From the NCBI GenBank assembly GCA_947474445.1, contig CANJJY010000099.1:1-12040 (forward strand): a stretch of 12,040 nucleotides of DNA, given 5' to 3'. Every line of letters begins with the position of its first letter. Position 1 is the stretch's first letter. Made by a program: the position numbers and the translations under genes. This DNA comes from Oligoflexaceae bacterium. GTDB lineage: Bacteria; Bdellovibrionota_B; Oligoflexia; Oligoflexales; Oligoflexaceae. Under the pieces are notes generated by a model that did not search any database, was not told the DNA's origin, and saw only the letters and a list, made by a program, of their open reading frames with translations. Below are positions 1-5,698 of this stretch, in pieces.

Positions 1-230
1 ATCACGTACATAAATTTTTCGCTTTACCTCCCCGTCCCCTTTCCGCACCTACGGGACAGGAATCTGATTTCACTCACATTTTCGTCTGATCGAGAGGCTC
101 GTGGCGATATGTGCAGGCCTGCCTTGGCCAGGACTGCGCTCCTGCCTAAACCCTGCGCAATTGCCTCTTGTATTCCCGCTAGTCCTTCTGTATCAAGGCT
201 TCCCTATGATCTCACGCAAAGGAAATTGTA
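1..230. other. Leader region without a recognisable gene
   Basis: No convincing coding sequence lies in this stretch. It contains a perfect 10-bp palindrome, GCAGGCCTGC, at 113-122, and a small hairpin (CGAG/CTCG around an AGG loop) near 90-101. The right-hand part must hold the promoter of the secreted-protein gene at 231. On the minus strand an ATG at 9-11 could begin a gene running off the left edge, but only three codons are visible, so nothing can be claimed. Confidence 0.4.
168..196 (+). promoter_or_regulatory. Possible promoter of the secreted protein/fic pair
   Basis: TTGTAT (168-173) and TATCAA (191-196) are 17 bp apart and loosely match a sigma-70 promoter. An alternative -10, TATGAT, lies at 205-210 but has no -35 partner. 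The first choice leaves a leader of about 25-30 nt, the second about 14 nt. Neither is strong. Confidence 0.22.
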
Positions 231-731
231 ATGAAAAAATCTAGCTTAATCTCAGCCATCCTCCTCTCGCACCCCGCTCTTGCTTTGAGCACGCAAGTAT
301 TAGCAGAGACTGCAACCCTCTCACGCCAGGCGCAAGCTGTCCTCCTCCAGCAGAGTTTCCAGTCAGACCAGATCTTTACCTCTGAAGACGGCGCCTATCG
401 TCTCATCGTTGAATTTGCCTTGATCGATGTCCTCCCCGTTTCTACGGAAAAGCTCGACTACACCGTCAACGTTAAAGCTGTCGACGTTAAAACTGGCGAA
501 GTTCTCGATGACGGAATGAGCTACTACGCAAAGACTCAAAGTGCCGATGGCGCTTTCAAACTCTTCAACTGCGATAGCACCCAGGTTTGCAAAGTCGACC
601 AGGTCACAGACCTTTCCCTCTCGCTCATCGAAGGTCAGTCCAAGCTGAAGATCGAAGACGCTAACGCTATCCATCTCTTCGCTTATTACCTCAATATCGC
701 GGGTGAAGTCACTTTTAGCGAAGTCAAATAA
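231..731 (+). CDS. Secreted protein of unknown function, 166 aa
   Basis: I do not recognise a family. The N-terminus (lysines at 2-3, hydrophobic core at about 6-19, VLA at 23-25 before ETA) looks like a Sec signal peptide with probable cleavage after residue 25, leaving a mature protein of about 141 residues. That part alternates short hydrophobic and polar segments, as in a beta-rich fold. Its only two cysteines, C114 and C120, are six residues apart and could form a disulfide in the periplasm. An AAAGGA sequence 7 nt before the ATG supports the start. The stop codon overlaps the start of the Fic gene (TAATG), so the two are almost certainly co-transcribed and probably translationally coupled. 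Whether they act together is inference. The gene is very likely real; its function is unknown. Confidence 0.85.
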   Translation: MKKSSLISAILLSHPALALSTQVLAETATLSRQAQAVLLQQSFQSDQIFTSEDGAYRLIVEFALIDVLPVSTEKLDYTVNVKAVDVKTGEVLDDGMSYYAKTQSADGAFKLFNCDSTQVCKVDQVTDLSLSLIEGQSKLKIEDANAIHLFAYYLNIAGEVTFSEVK

Positions 732-1402
732 TGGCGAGCTCGATCCTCGATTTTCTTTCGAGCCGGCCGGAAGACGCTTCCTCGCGTCTGATCGCCCAGG
801 CTCGCAAGGAAATTGAAGATCTCAAGCAGGAGCTCGATGCGAGCCCTGATCCGCAGATCGAGCGCTTAAGCGCATATCGTCTCCTGGCTTCCGGTACGCT
901 GCAAAAGGAACCTCGGGAACGTGGGAAATGGGACCTTGCCAATCAGCTGCTCTTCGATGCACTGCTGAATCAAACCCCTCTCGACTTCGACTTTATCCGC
1001 AGGCTCAACAGTGTCCTCCGCGGTGAAGAAGCTCAGCTGCGAACAGTTCCCATTTATGCCTGTGGCGAGACTTATTTAGCTCCTGAAGAGCTGCCGCAGG
1101 CCCTCGCCTGCCTAGAAAAAGACATCCTTTTGGAAAGTGATTCCCTCGTCAGGGCGTCCCGGATCTATATCTGGACAATCTGCGCCCATCCCTTCCTGGA
1201 TGCCAATGGCCGAACAGCGCGTCTGGCGGCAGACTACGTTCTGCTTGCAGCAGGCTATCTCCCGCTCTGCTTTCATTCGACAGTCAACTCCCACGTCGGC
1301 TGGACTCAGGAACGCCGCGGACGCAGCATGGACGAATCTATCCTCAAATGCCTCCATGCTATCATCCATGCCTACCACCTCGTCTTAGGCAGGCTTTCCT
1401 AG
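731..1402 (+). CDS. Fic-domain protein (putative AMP/NMP transferase), 223 aa
   Basis: Fic proteins usually transfer AMP from ATP, or related groups, onto hydroxyl side chains of target proteins. The signature HPFLDANGRTAR sits at residues 153-164. It has the catalytic His153, Phe155, the metal-binding Asp157, Asn159, Gly160, Arg161 and Arg164 of the Fic consensus HxFx(D/E)GNGRxxR. Position 158 is alanine rather than glycine, as in Doc-type proteins, while the following GR is Fic-like. FIRRLNSVLRGEE (88-100) matches the family's helix before the active site, and about 108-120 would be the target-docking hairpin. The inhibitory motif (S/T)xxxE(G/N) is not clear; the nearest match, T56-x3-E60, is followed by proline. 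No signal peptide or membrane segment is visible, so it is probably cytoplasmic. The start overlaps the upstream stop as TAATG and has no strong ribosome-binding site of its own. The Fic assignment is firm; activity and target are unknown. Confidence 0.88.
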   Translation: MASSILDFLSSRPEDASSRLIAQARKEIEDLKQELDASPDPQIERLSAYRLLASGTLQKEPRERGKWDLANQLLFDALLNQTPLDFDFIRRLNSVLRGEEAQLRTVPIYACGETYLAPEELPQALACLEKDILLESDSLVRASRIYIWTICAHPFLDANGRTARLAADYVLLAAGYLPLCFHSTVNSHVGWTQERRGRSMDESILKCLHAIIHAYHLVLGRLS

Positions 1403-1609
1403 CACACGCCGATACTTTCGCCGCCGAGCGCCCAGGGTTGAGCGCGGCACGTTAAGAGCCTTGCAGCAGCTGGCGATTGAGCTATGACGATCGGACAAAT
1501 CGATAGCATCTATCGACTTATCCGAAAGCACTTAGCTATCTAGTTCAAGAGCAGAGAGCTTTATCCAGGATCGGAAAGCTTTATTCAGCCCAGTGGATCG
1601 CTGCCCAAT
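1385..1609 (-). pseudogene. Remnant of a regulator with a Fis-type helix-turn-helix
   Basis: One minus-strand frame reads through this region as coherent protein with a single in-frame TAA (about 1532-1534). Its end contains SSIASCCKALNVPRSTL followed by a basic stretch (GARRRKYRR). This resembles the C-terminal Fis-type helix-turn-helix of sigma-54-dependent activators, where the pattern is A-x-x-LG-I-x-RSTLxRRxxKY. A GTG at 1529-1531 just after the stop could start a 48-residue peptide, but no good ribosome-binding site is seen. Upstream the frame is closed by TAG at 1610-1612, and no ATPase or receiver domain is present. The simplest reading is the decayed tail of a lost regulator. Its 3' end overlaps the last 18 bp of the convergent fic gene. 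Confidence 0.5.
1500..1516. repeat. Inverted repeat TCGATA-5-TATCGA
   Basis: Perfect 6-bp arms around GCATC. It lies inside the decayed reading frame, just upstream of its helix-turn-helix segment. It could be an old operator or chance. Confidence 0.3.
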
Positions 1610-1610
1610 C

Positions 1611-1638
1611 TAAAAAAGCGCTCCAAATTTGGAGCGCT
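1611..1638 (-). terminator. Rho-independent terminator of the 390-aa secreted protein gene
   Basis: A perfect 22-bp palindrome occupies 1617-1638 (AGCGCTCCAAA and its complement). On the minus strand it is followed directly by TTTTTTA (1616-1610). It begins 50 bp beyond the stop of the minus-strand gene ending at 1688, the expected place for its intrinsic terminator. On the plus strand there is no T-tract after the stem, so it would not be a canonical terminator for fic. Confidence 0.85.
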
Positions 1639-1687
1639 CCGTGTTCGCGCGAGTTTATCTAATTTGGCATTCGGCAACGACTAGGAT

Positions 1688-2860
1688 TTACGGCTGGCCG
1701 CCCTTTACGGTAATTTCTCTTTGGGCGAGATAGGCAGACCAATCTGCGCCCGAGGGAAGAAGCTTAACGGAGATTTGGTAAGACTTGCCAGAGACAACTG
1801 TGGCTGGGGCATCGAGTGTGATGGAGTCGTATCCACCCATTTCAGTGTTTCGAGATATCTGCTTTCCTGCCATCCAGGTTCCAGTCGCGTCGAAGAGATC
1901 GACCCGTATGTCACAGGGCATCGGTGCTGTAAACCAAGTCTCAACCTGGAAGGCTTCCCCAGGCAACAGTCGGCCGTAGGTTAGGACAAGGTCGGAAATT
2001 CGATAGGCTGCCAAGACCTTGATAGGCGTGCTGATCTCGGCCGTTACGCGCGACGCGGGCTCGCCTCGCGGCACCAGCTTGAGGGACACGTACGCCGATG
2101 CCGTCAGGGGAGTCGACGCGGGCAGCAGGTAAGGAACTGCGACGGTGCCCTCGCCAGCCGGTAAAGCGATCCGCTGCTCGGATTGGAGAACGGAATTTAC
2201 AAACAGTGCGGCCAGCAGGTCGCGCTCTTGAGCCGAACGGTAAGCGACAGACAGAAGACCCGATTCTCCTTGGCCCACATCGAGCTCTCCTTGGTTAGCA
2301 TTGAGGAGGTCGGCAGCGGGGGGATCTAACTGCAAGAGAATCGCGTTCAGGTATGCGATCGCTTCGTTGAGTTGGGGCATGGCGGGTTCATTGCCAGTGC
2401 CATGGCCGGTGGTGGCCACAAACTCGATCCCACCCTTGATTGAGCGCAAGCTTTCTAAGTATGCAGCCGCGTCACCGCCTTGGGTGGGGGGAAGTATGCG
2501 GCTATGGGGTGTCCCGCCATAAACCGTACTTGTGTAGAAGATCTCGCCCGTCTCTAAGTCCAAATACGTGTTCGTCTCGTCACCATATCCACTATTCCAG
2601 GTTTGAATGCCGTAATGGTTCGTGTCAGGCACGTTCTGCTTGATCGAAACACCGTAGTAATCATGATAAGAATTGTAGCGTGTAAAAACTTTATCGAAAG
2701 TTGAGATAGGGTAGTCGTAGAAAACAGGGACGGGGATGGCGCTACCTGCCAGAGCTGGCTGATGCTCCTCGCTGCGCGACGCGCCTGCGGCGTGCGCTGC
2801 TTGAGAGACGTTCAGCAAGAAAGCGGCAGTCGAAAGTGCAAGAGTCAATAAGCGATTCAT
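1688..2860 (-). CDS. Secreted protein with duplicated C-terminal beta-sandwich domain, 390 aa
   Basis: I do not recognise a named family. The ATG at 2860 is preferred because AGGAG lies 7 nt upstream and a clear Sec signal peptide follows (MNRLLTLALSTAAFLL, cleavage near AAHA at 21-24). A longer frame back to 2974 exists but starts beyond that ribosome-binding site. Residues about 40-180 form an aromatic, glycine-rich region of unknown role. Residues about 195-282 and 300-388 look like two copies of one domain: DLLAALF...AYVSLKLVPRG and DIRVDLF...SYQISVKLLPSG have matching spacing (47 and 49 residues from D to K). The second copy ends WSAYLAQREITV. The pattern resembles beta-sandwich modules attached to secreted polysaccharide-active enzymes in other bacteria, but that link is by memory of pattern only. 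No catalytic signature is visible. It is probably periplasmic or extracellular. A promoter lies at 2922-2927 and a terminator at 1611-1638, so it appears monocistronic. Confidence 0.85.
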   Translation of the reverse strand: MNRLLTLALSTAAFLLNVSQAAHAAGASRSEEHQPALAGSAIPVPVFYDYPISTFDKVFTRYNSYHDYYGVSIKQNVPDTNHYGIQTWNSGYGDETNTYLDLETGEIFYTSTVYGGTPHSRILPPTQGGDAAAYLESLRSIKGGIEFVATTGHGTGNEPAMPQLNEAIAYLNAILLQLDPPAADLLNANQGELDVGQGESGLLSVAYRSAQERDLLAALFVNSVLQSEQRIALPAGEGTVAVPYLLPASTPLTASAYVSLKLVPRGEPASRVTAEISTPIKVLAAYRISDLVLTYGRLLPGEAFQVETWFTAPMPCDIRVDLFDATGTWMAGKQISRNTEMGGYDSITLDAPATVVSGKSYQISVKLLPSGADWSAYLAQREITVKGGQP

Positions 2861-2921
2861 AAGGTTTCTCCTTTCATTCATAGTAAAATGGGCAAGAACT
2901 TGATCGCGGAAAACGTGACTA

Positions 2922-2950
2922 ATTATACTCACGGGATCACTCGATTCAGC
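2922..2950 (-). promoter_or_regulatory. Promoter of the 390-aa secreted protein gene
   Basis: The minus strand carries a perfect TATAAT at 2927-2922, with TG four bases upstream (one base off a true extended -10). A -35 at 17 bp would be GCTGAA (2950-2945), a poor match, so an activator may be needed. Transcription from here would give a leader of roughly 55 nt before the ATG at 2860. Confidence 0.45.
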
Positions 2951-3386
2951 TAAGTCAGCCACTCGTACCATCAATTTCGCATATCTTCAAGTCGCTCGTC
3001 GTGTGAGCTTGAACTTAATTAAATTTATTGGGTTCTTTGCCCTCGGATCATAAATGCCTTCCTCTCGGAATATACCAGTATATACTCAGAGCGGAGATGG
3101 AATTTAATAGTTTTCTCGGGTAATTAAGCTTCTTCCGTCGGCTCGAGTTGGCCGCGGTCTATTCAGACAAGTTGCTTCGTGTTCAAGGGCTCGCGGCGGG
3201 CGCCCTTAAGAAAAGTCAGGGCTTCCTTGGATTCTTAGATCAAAATCCTCGAGATAATTGCGAGTCAAAAGAAATAAAACACAGCTCTGCACTACATTCT
3301 TTTGCAGGGAAAGAGCTTTCCATTCTTGCTGAGACCCAGATGTGTGGCGCCCTTGAGAGTCGCCACCTCTGGATCTTATTTTGCCT
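2951..3386. other. Gene-poor AT-rich gap
   Basis: No convincing gene is seen. The left part (about 3010-3140) is AT-rich, with TTAATTAA near 3015 and an inverted repeat ATATAC-CA-GTATAT at 3070-3083 that could be an operator. A plus-strand frame at 3148-3399 with a TTG start lacks a ribosome-binding site and protein-like composition, so I do not call it. TTGGGT (3028-3033) followed 16-17 bp later by ATAAATG is a weak plus-strand promoter candidate. With the hairpin at 3336-3372 it leaves room for an unannotated small RNA. Confidence 0.35.
3336..3382. terminator. Strong hairpin, terminator-like on the plus strand
   Basis: CCAGA and GTGGCG on the left pair with CGCCAC and TCTGG on the right (3336-3372), with a small internal asymmetry and a loop of about 11 nt. 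On the plus strand the stem is followed by ATCTTATTTT, as in an intrinsic terminator, although no clear plus-strand gene precedes it. On the minus strand it starts 14 nt after the stop of the small secreted protein gene but lacks a U-tract there. It may work in both directions or stabilise that mRNA's 3' end. Confidence 0.5.
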
Positions 3387-3662
3387 TCAATACGGATAGT
3401 TATCCTCATCATGACCATTGCCGATAGGCAGCTTTCGGCACCTTCTTTGCTCACTACAGAAAGCTTCGGAATTCTCCGCCTCGCAGCGCGCCATGAATTT
3501 GAAGACAACTCGGACGTAATTAGGTCCCGACGTAGTGTACTTGTTGACGAGAGTACCGTCGGCCTTTTGAACGGCGGCCGAGCAGACGTAATAGGTTCCG
3601 GGTCGAGCTTGAAGAGGAAGACTCGAAAGGCTGAGGCCCATCAATACCAAAAACATGCGCAT
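3387..3662 (-). CDS. Small secreted four-cysteine protein, 91 aa
   Basis: Family not recognised. The start is one of adjacent ATGs at 3665 and 3662. AAAGGAG upstream is 3 nt from the first and 6 nt from the second, so 3662 is favoured (91 aa; 92 if 3665). The N-terminus MRMFLVLMGLSLSSLPLQA is a typical Sec signal peptide with cleavage after residue 19, leaving a mature chain of about 72 residues starting RPGTYYVCSA. That chain has four cysteines (in YYVC, MARC, EAFC and RRC), enough for two disulfides, and ends in a polar tail (GNGHDEDNYPY). The middle segment alternates hydrophobic residues like beta strands (NYVRVVFKF). It lies downstream of the KamA-family gene on the same strand but has its own likely promoter in the 170-bp gap. 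Signal peptide, ribosome-binding site and promoter together make it a credible gene of unknown function. Confidence 0.7.
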   Translation of the reverse strand: MRMFLVLMGLSLSSLPLQARPGTYYVCSAAVQKADGTLVNKYTTSGPNYVRVVFKFMARCEAENSEAFCSEQRRCRKLPIGNGHDEDNYPY

Positions 3663-3702
3663 CATACGCTCCTTTGGGAGAGTCAGGCGAGGGTCTGACT
3701 GC

Positions 3703-3731
3703 ATTTAAATAACAGATGAAGGGGATGTAAA
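3703..3731 (-). promoter_or_regulatory. Promoter of the small secreted protein gene
   Basis: On the minus strand TTTACA (3731-3726) and TTAAAT (3708-3703) are 17 bp apart. The predicted leader is about 30 nt. Inside it lies an inverted repeat AGTCAG/CTGACT (3681-3686 and 3695-3700) that could be an operator or a leader hairpin. Confidence 0.42.
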
Positions 3732-3831
3732 TTCTGTTCTTATTCAATCATCGGTGTATAGGGGGAGTCAACTGGGACTATTGCACTGACCCGAGAGGCA
3801 AAGGCCTGAAGCGACCGAAAGTTGAGACCAC
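3732..3831. other. Spacer downstream of the KamA-family gene
   Basis: No gene is seen. Reading on the minus strand there is only a weak AGGC/GCCT stem around CTTT near 3800-3811 and no U-tract, so there is no convincing intrinsic terminator for the gene ending at 3832. Confidence 0.35.
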
Positions 3832-5016
3832 CTACTGATAGACACCGGTTTCCCGCCAAATCTCGCCGCGAATGGTCTCCAGTATCAAGTCGTCCCCTTC
3901 GTGGCCGAGGATATAATTATGCTGAATGGGAATTTTTCCAGACGGCGTGTCCAAGGCGTAGGTGGGAATCGCGAGGCCTGTGATATTACCCCGCAGCGAT
4001 TTCATAATCTCTATACCGCGACGCACGGAAACGCGCAGATGCTCGGTACCTTCGATGGCGTGAGGATGAAACACATAGTAAGGCCGGGCCCGGATCTTCA
4101 TCAGCTGGCGGCAGAGCGCCATCATCTTTTCTGGACTGTCGTTGACGCCTTTCAACAGCACAGCCTGATTGCCGACAGGAATACCGTGATTGACGAGATT
4201 GGCGACAGCTTGCGTCGCTTCGGGAGTGATTTCCTCCGCGCAGTTAAAGTGAGTGTTAACGTAGATGGGATGATAGCGCGCCAGCATCCGAGCTAGGTCG
4301 GCTGTCACGCGATAGGGAAGAGTCACGGGCGTGCGCGTTCCAAAGCGAATGATCTCCACGTGGGGAATCGCCCGGAGGCGTTGCACGAGATGCTCGAGCG
4401 TTTGATCCGCAGCGATGAAAGGATCACCGCCCGTGATCAAAACATCGCGGATGGCAGGATTACTCGCGATATAAGCAATTCCGTTGTCGACGATGGTGCG
4501 GTTGAAATGCAGGCCGACTTCTTCATCGCGACGTTTTCTAAAGCAATAGCGACAGTAAACGGGACAGAGCTGAGCGACGCAGAAGGCGACGCGATCGGGA
4601 TAAACGTGAACCACTTCCCGAACGGGTGAATGCGGCACCTCGGACAGAGGGTCCTTGACGCCCAGACTATCCCTTAACTCCTCGTTACGCGGTAGCGCTT
4701 GCAGCCGGATGGGACAACTTTCATTCCCATCCACGAGGCTGCTGGTCATCAGCCCCATGTAGTAAGGCGTGATCCCGGCGTTGAAGAGATGCTGGAGCTT
4801 TTCAAAGCCTTCGCTTTCACTGGTGGACAGGCGCAGTACCGCGGCAGCCTGCTCGGCGTTGACGACCTGGTGTTTCATGTGCCAGCGCCAGTTGAGAAAA
4901 GTTTGCGGTGTGACGCCGAAACGCTCGGCCGTCCGGGCCGTAAGAGAATCGGGCTGCGCGGCAAGGTGCAAAAACTCTTCAGGGATGAGGTTGGTTGCGC
5001 TATCCTTGCCTGCCAT
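3832..5016 (-). CDS. kamA: KamA-family radical-SAM aminomutase, 394 aa
   Basis: Members move the alpha-amino group of an amino acid to the beta carbon using SAM, a [4Fe-4S] cluster and PLP. Lysine 2,3-aminomutase (about 416 aa) makes beta-lysine; EpmB (about 340 aa) does this for EF-P modification. Visible marks are the cluster motif CPVYCRYC (Cys151, Cys155, Cys158), GGDP (196-199), NTHFN (254-258), QAVLLKGVND (284-293), and DTPSGKIP (356-363), whose Lys361 matches the PLP-binding lysine. The first substrate aspartate of clostridial LAM (in GVND) is kept as Asp293. The second, in YQCDLSLG, aligns with YVFHPHAIEG, so His319 replaces it. Length and the tail after the PLP lysine favour KamA over EpmB. 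No beta-lysine acetyltransferase is nearby. I chose ATG 5016 (AGGTG upstream); the frame extends to 5088 but would overlap the divergent maf start. Family certain, substrate not. Confidence 0.88.
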   Translation of the reverse strand: MAGKDSATNLIPEEFLHLAAQPDSLTARTAERFGVTPQTFLNWRWHMKHQVVNAEQAAAVLRLSTSESEGFEKLQHLFNAGITPYYMGLMTSSLVDGNESCPIRLQALPRNEELRDSLGVKDPLSEVPHSPVREVVHVYPDRVAFCVAQLCPVYCRYCFRKRRDEEVGLHFNRTIVDNGIAYIASNPAIRDVLITGGDPFIAADQTLEHLVQRLRAIPHVEIIRFGTRTPVTLPYRVTADLARMLARYHPIYVNTHFNCAEEITPEATQAVANLVNHGIPVGNQAVLLKGVNDSPEKMMALCRQLMKIRARPYYVFHPHAIEGTEHLRVSVRRGIEIMKSLRGNITGLAIPTYALDTPSGKIPIQHNYILGHEGDDLILETIRGEIWRETGVYQ

Positions 5017-5077
5017 GCTGCACCTATATGTCGTAGTGGCGTTATTAGGTTTCGCCGCGTTGTAATGGGAGCTACTG

Positions 5078-5698
5078 ATGAAGGTCACTCGTCTGGTCTT
5101 GGCTTCGAGTTCGCCCTATCGCCGTCAATTGCTTGAAAAAGCTGGCATTCTCGTATCGTGTGTCCAGCCTCTCGCCGACGAGAGTGAGGCCACTGCAACC
5201 CGACCCTTGGATCTAGCTCGCGCGCGCAGCGAACTCAAGGGGCTTTCGCTGCCCCTTTCCGAGATCGATCAATTGGCCATCAGTGCCGATCAAGTTTTAG
5301 AATTTGCTGACCAAGCTTATGGCAAAGTCGCGAGGCCTGAAGAAGCTTGTGAAGTCCTGCGCCGCTTGAGTGGACAGGTTCATGAGCTTCATTCCGCTTA
5401 TAGTTTGATGCACTACCCAAAGAATGCGCCTCCGCAGCTGATCCTCAGTCGGGTGGTGACAGCGCGCATGCATATGCGGCATCTATCGGCAGCTGAGATT
5501 GCTGCTTACGTGGCGACAGATGAATGGCAAGGGTGTGCGGGTTGCTATCAATATGAGAACAGAGGTGTGCAATTGTTTGGGACCATCGAGGGTGAACTGT
5601 CGACCATCGTCGGATTGCCGATCCCCCAGCTGCTCAATGATTTGCGCACTCTGGGCATCAACCCATTACTCGGCTCAGGACCCTGGAACATTGATTGA
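5078..5698 (+). CDS. maf: Maf-family nucleotide pyrophosphatase, 206 aa
   Basis: Maf proteins hydrolyse non-canonical or modified nucleoside triphosphates to the monophosphate and pyrophosphate, acting as cytoplasmic house-cleaning enzymes, and are also linked to septum inhibition. The N-terminal LASSSPYRRQLL (8-19) is the substrate-phosphate motif. ADQVLEF (70-76) supplies the catalytic Asp71, GKVARPEEA (82-90) stands where family members have GKP, and GCAGCYQYENRG (152-163) with STIVGLPIPQL (175-185) completes the fold. The DQ rather than DT at the active site and the GCYQ-E-RG-VQLF pattern resemble the YceF-like and alphaproteobacterial branch rather than the dTTP/UTP-specific YhdE type. 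Substrate is not settled. GGGAG lies 6 nt before the ATG. It is divergent from the KamA-family gene (61-bp gap), and its last 24 bp overlap the convergent nth gene. Confidence 0.93.
   Translation: MKVTRLVLASSSPYRRQLLEKAGILVSCVQPLADESEATATRPLDLARARSELKGLSLPLSEIDQLAISADQVLEFADQAYGKVARPEEACEVLRRLSGQVHELHSAYSLMHYPKNAPPQLILSRVVTARMHMRHLSAAEIAAYVATDEWQGCAGCYQYENRGVQLFGTIEGELSTIVGLPIPQLLNDLRTLGINPLLGSGPWNID

Noticed and set aside
1558..1589. Direct repeat AGCTTTATYCAG, two copies 20 bp apart
   Set aside because: The repeat is short, has only two copies, and lies within a decayed reading frame; it is too little to suggest an attachment site, iteron or CRISPR.
2861..2974. Longer N-terminus for the 390-aa secreted protein
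   Set aside because: The extension would place the promoter -10 and the AGGAG ribosome-binding site inside the coding region and bury the signal peptide.
3148..3399. Plus-strand open frame of 83 codons in the gap upstream of the 390-aa protein gene
   Set aside because: It starts at TTG with no ribosome-binding site, has no recognisable motif or signal peptide, and overlaps the 3' end of the better-supported minus-strand small protein gene.
3206..3508. Minus-strand 100-codon frame
   Set aside because: It overlaps the small secreted protein gene in another frame, and its composition looks random with no start signal.
3901..4629. Plus-strand open frames opposite the KamA-family gene
   Set aside because: They are antisense shadows of a gene with clear family motifs.
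5017..5088. Longer N-terminus for the KamA-family protein
   Set aside because: It would overlap the start of divergent maf. The extra residues do not look like family sequence, and the ATG at 5016 has an acceptable ribosome-binding site.
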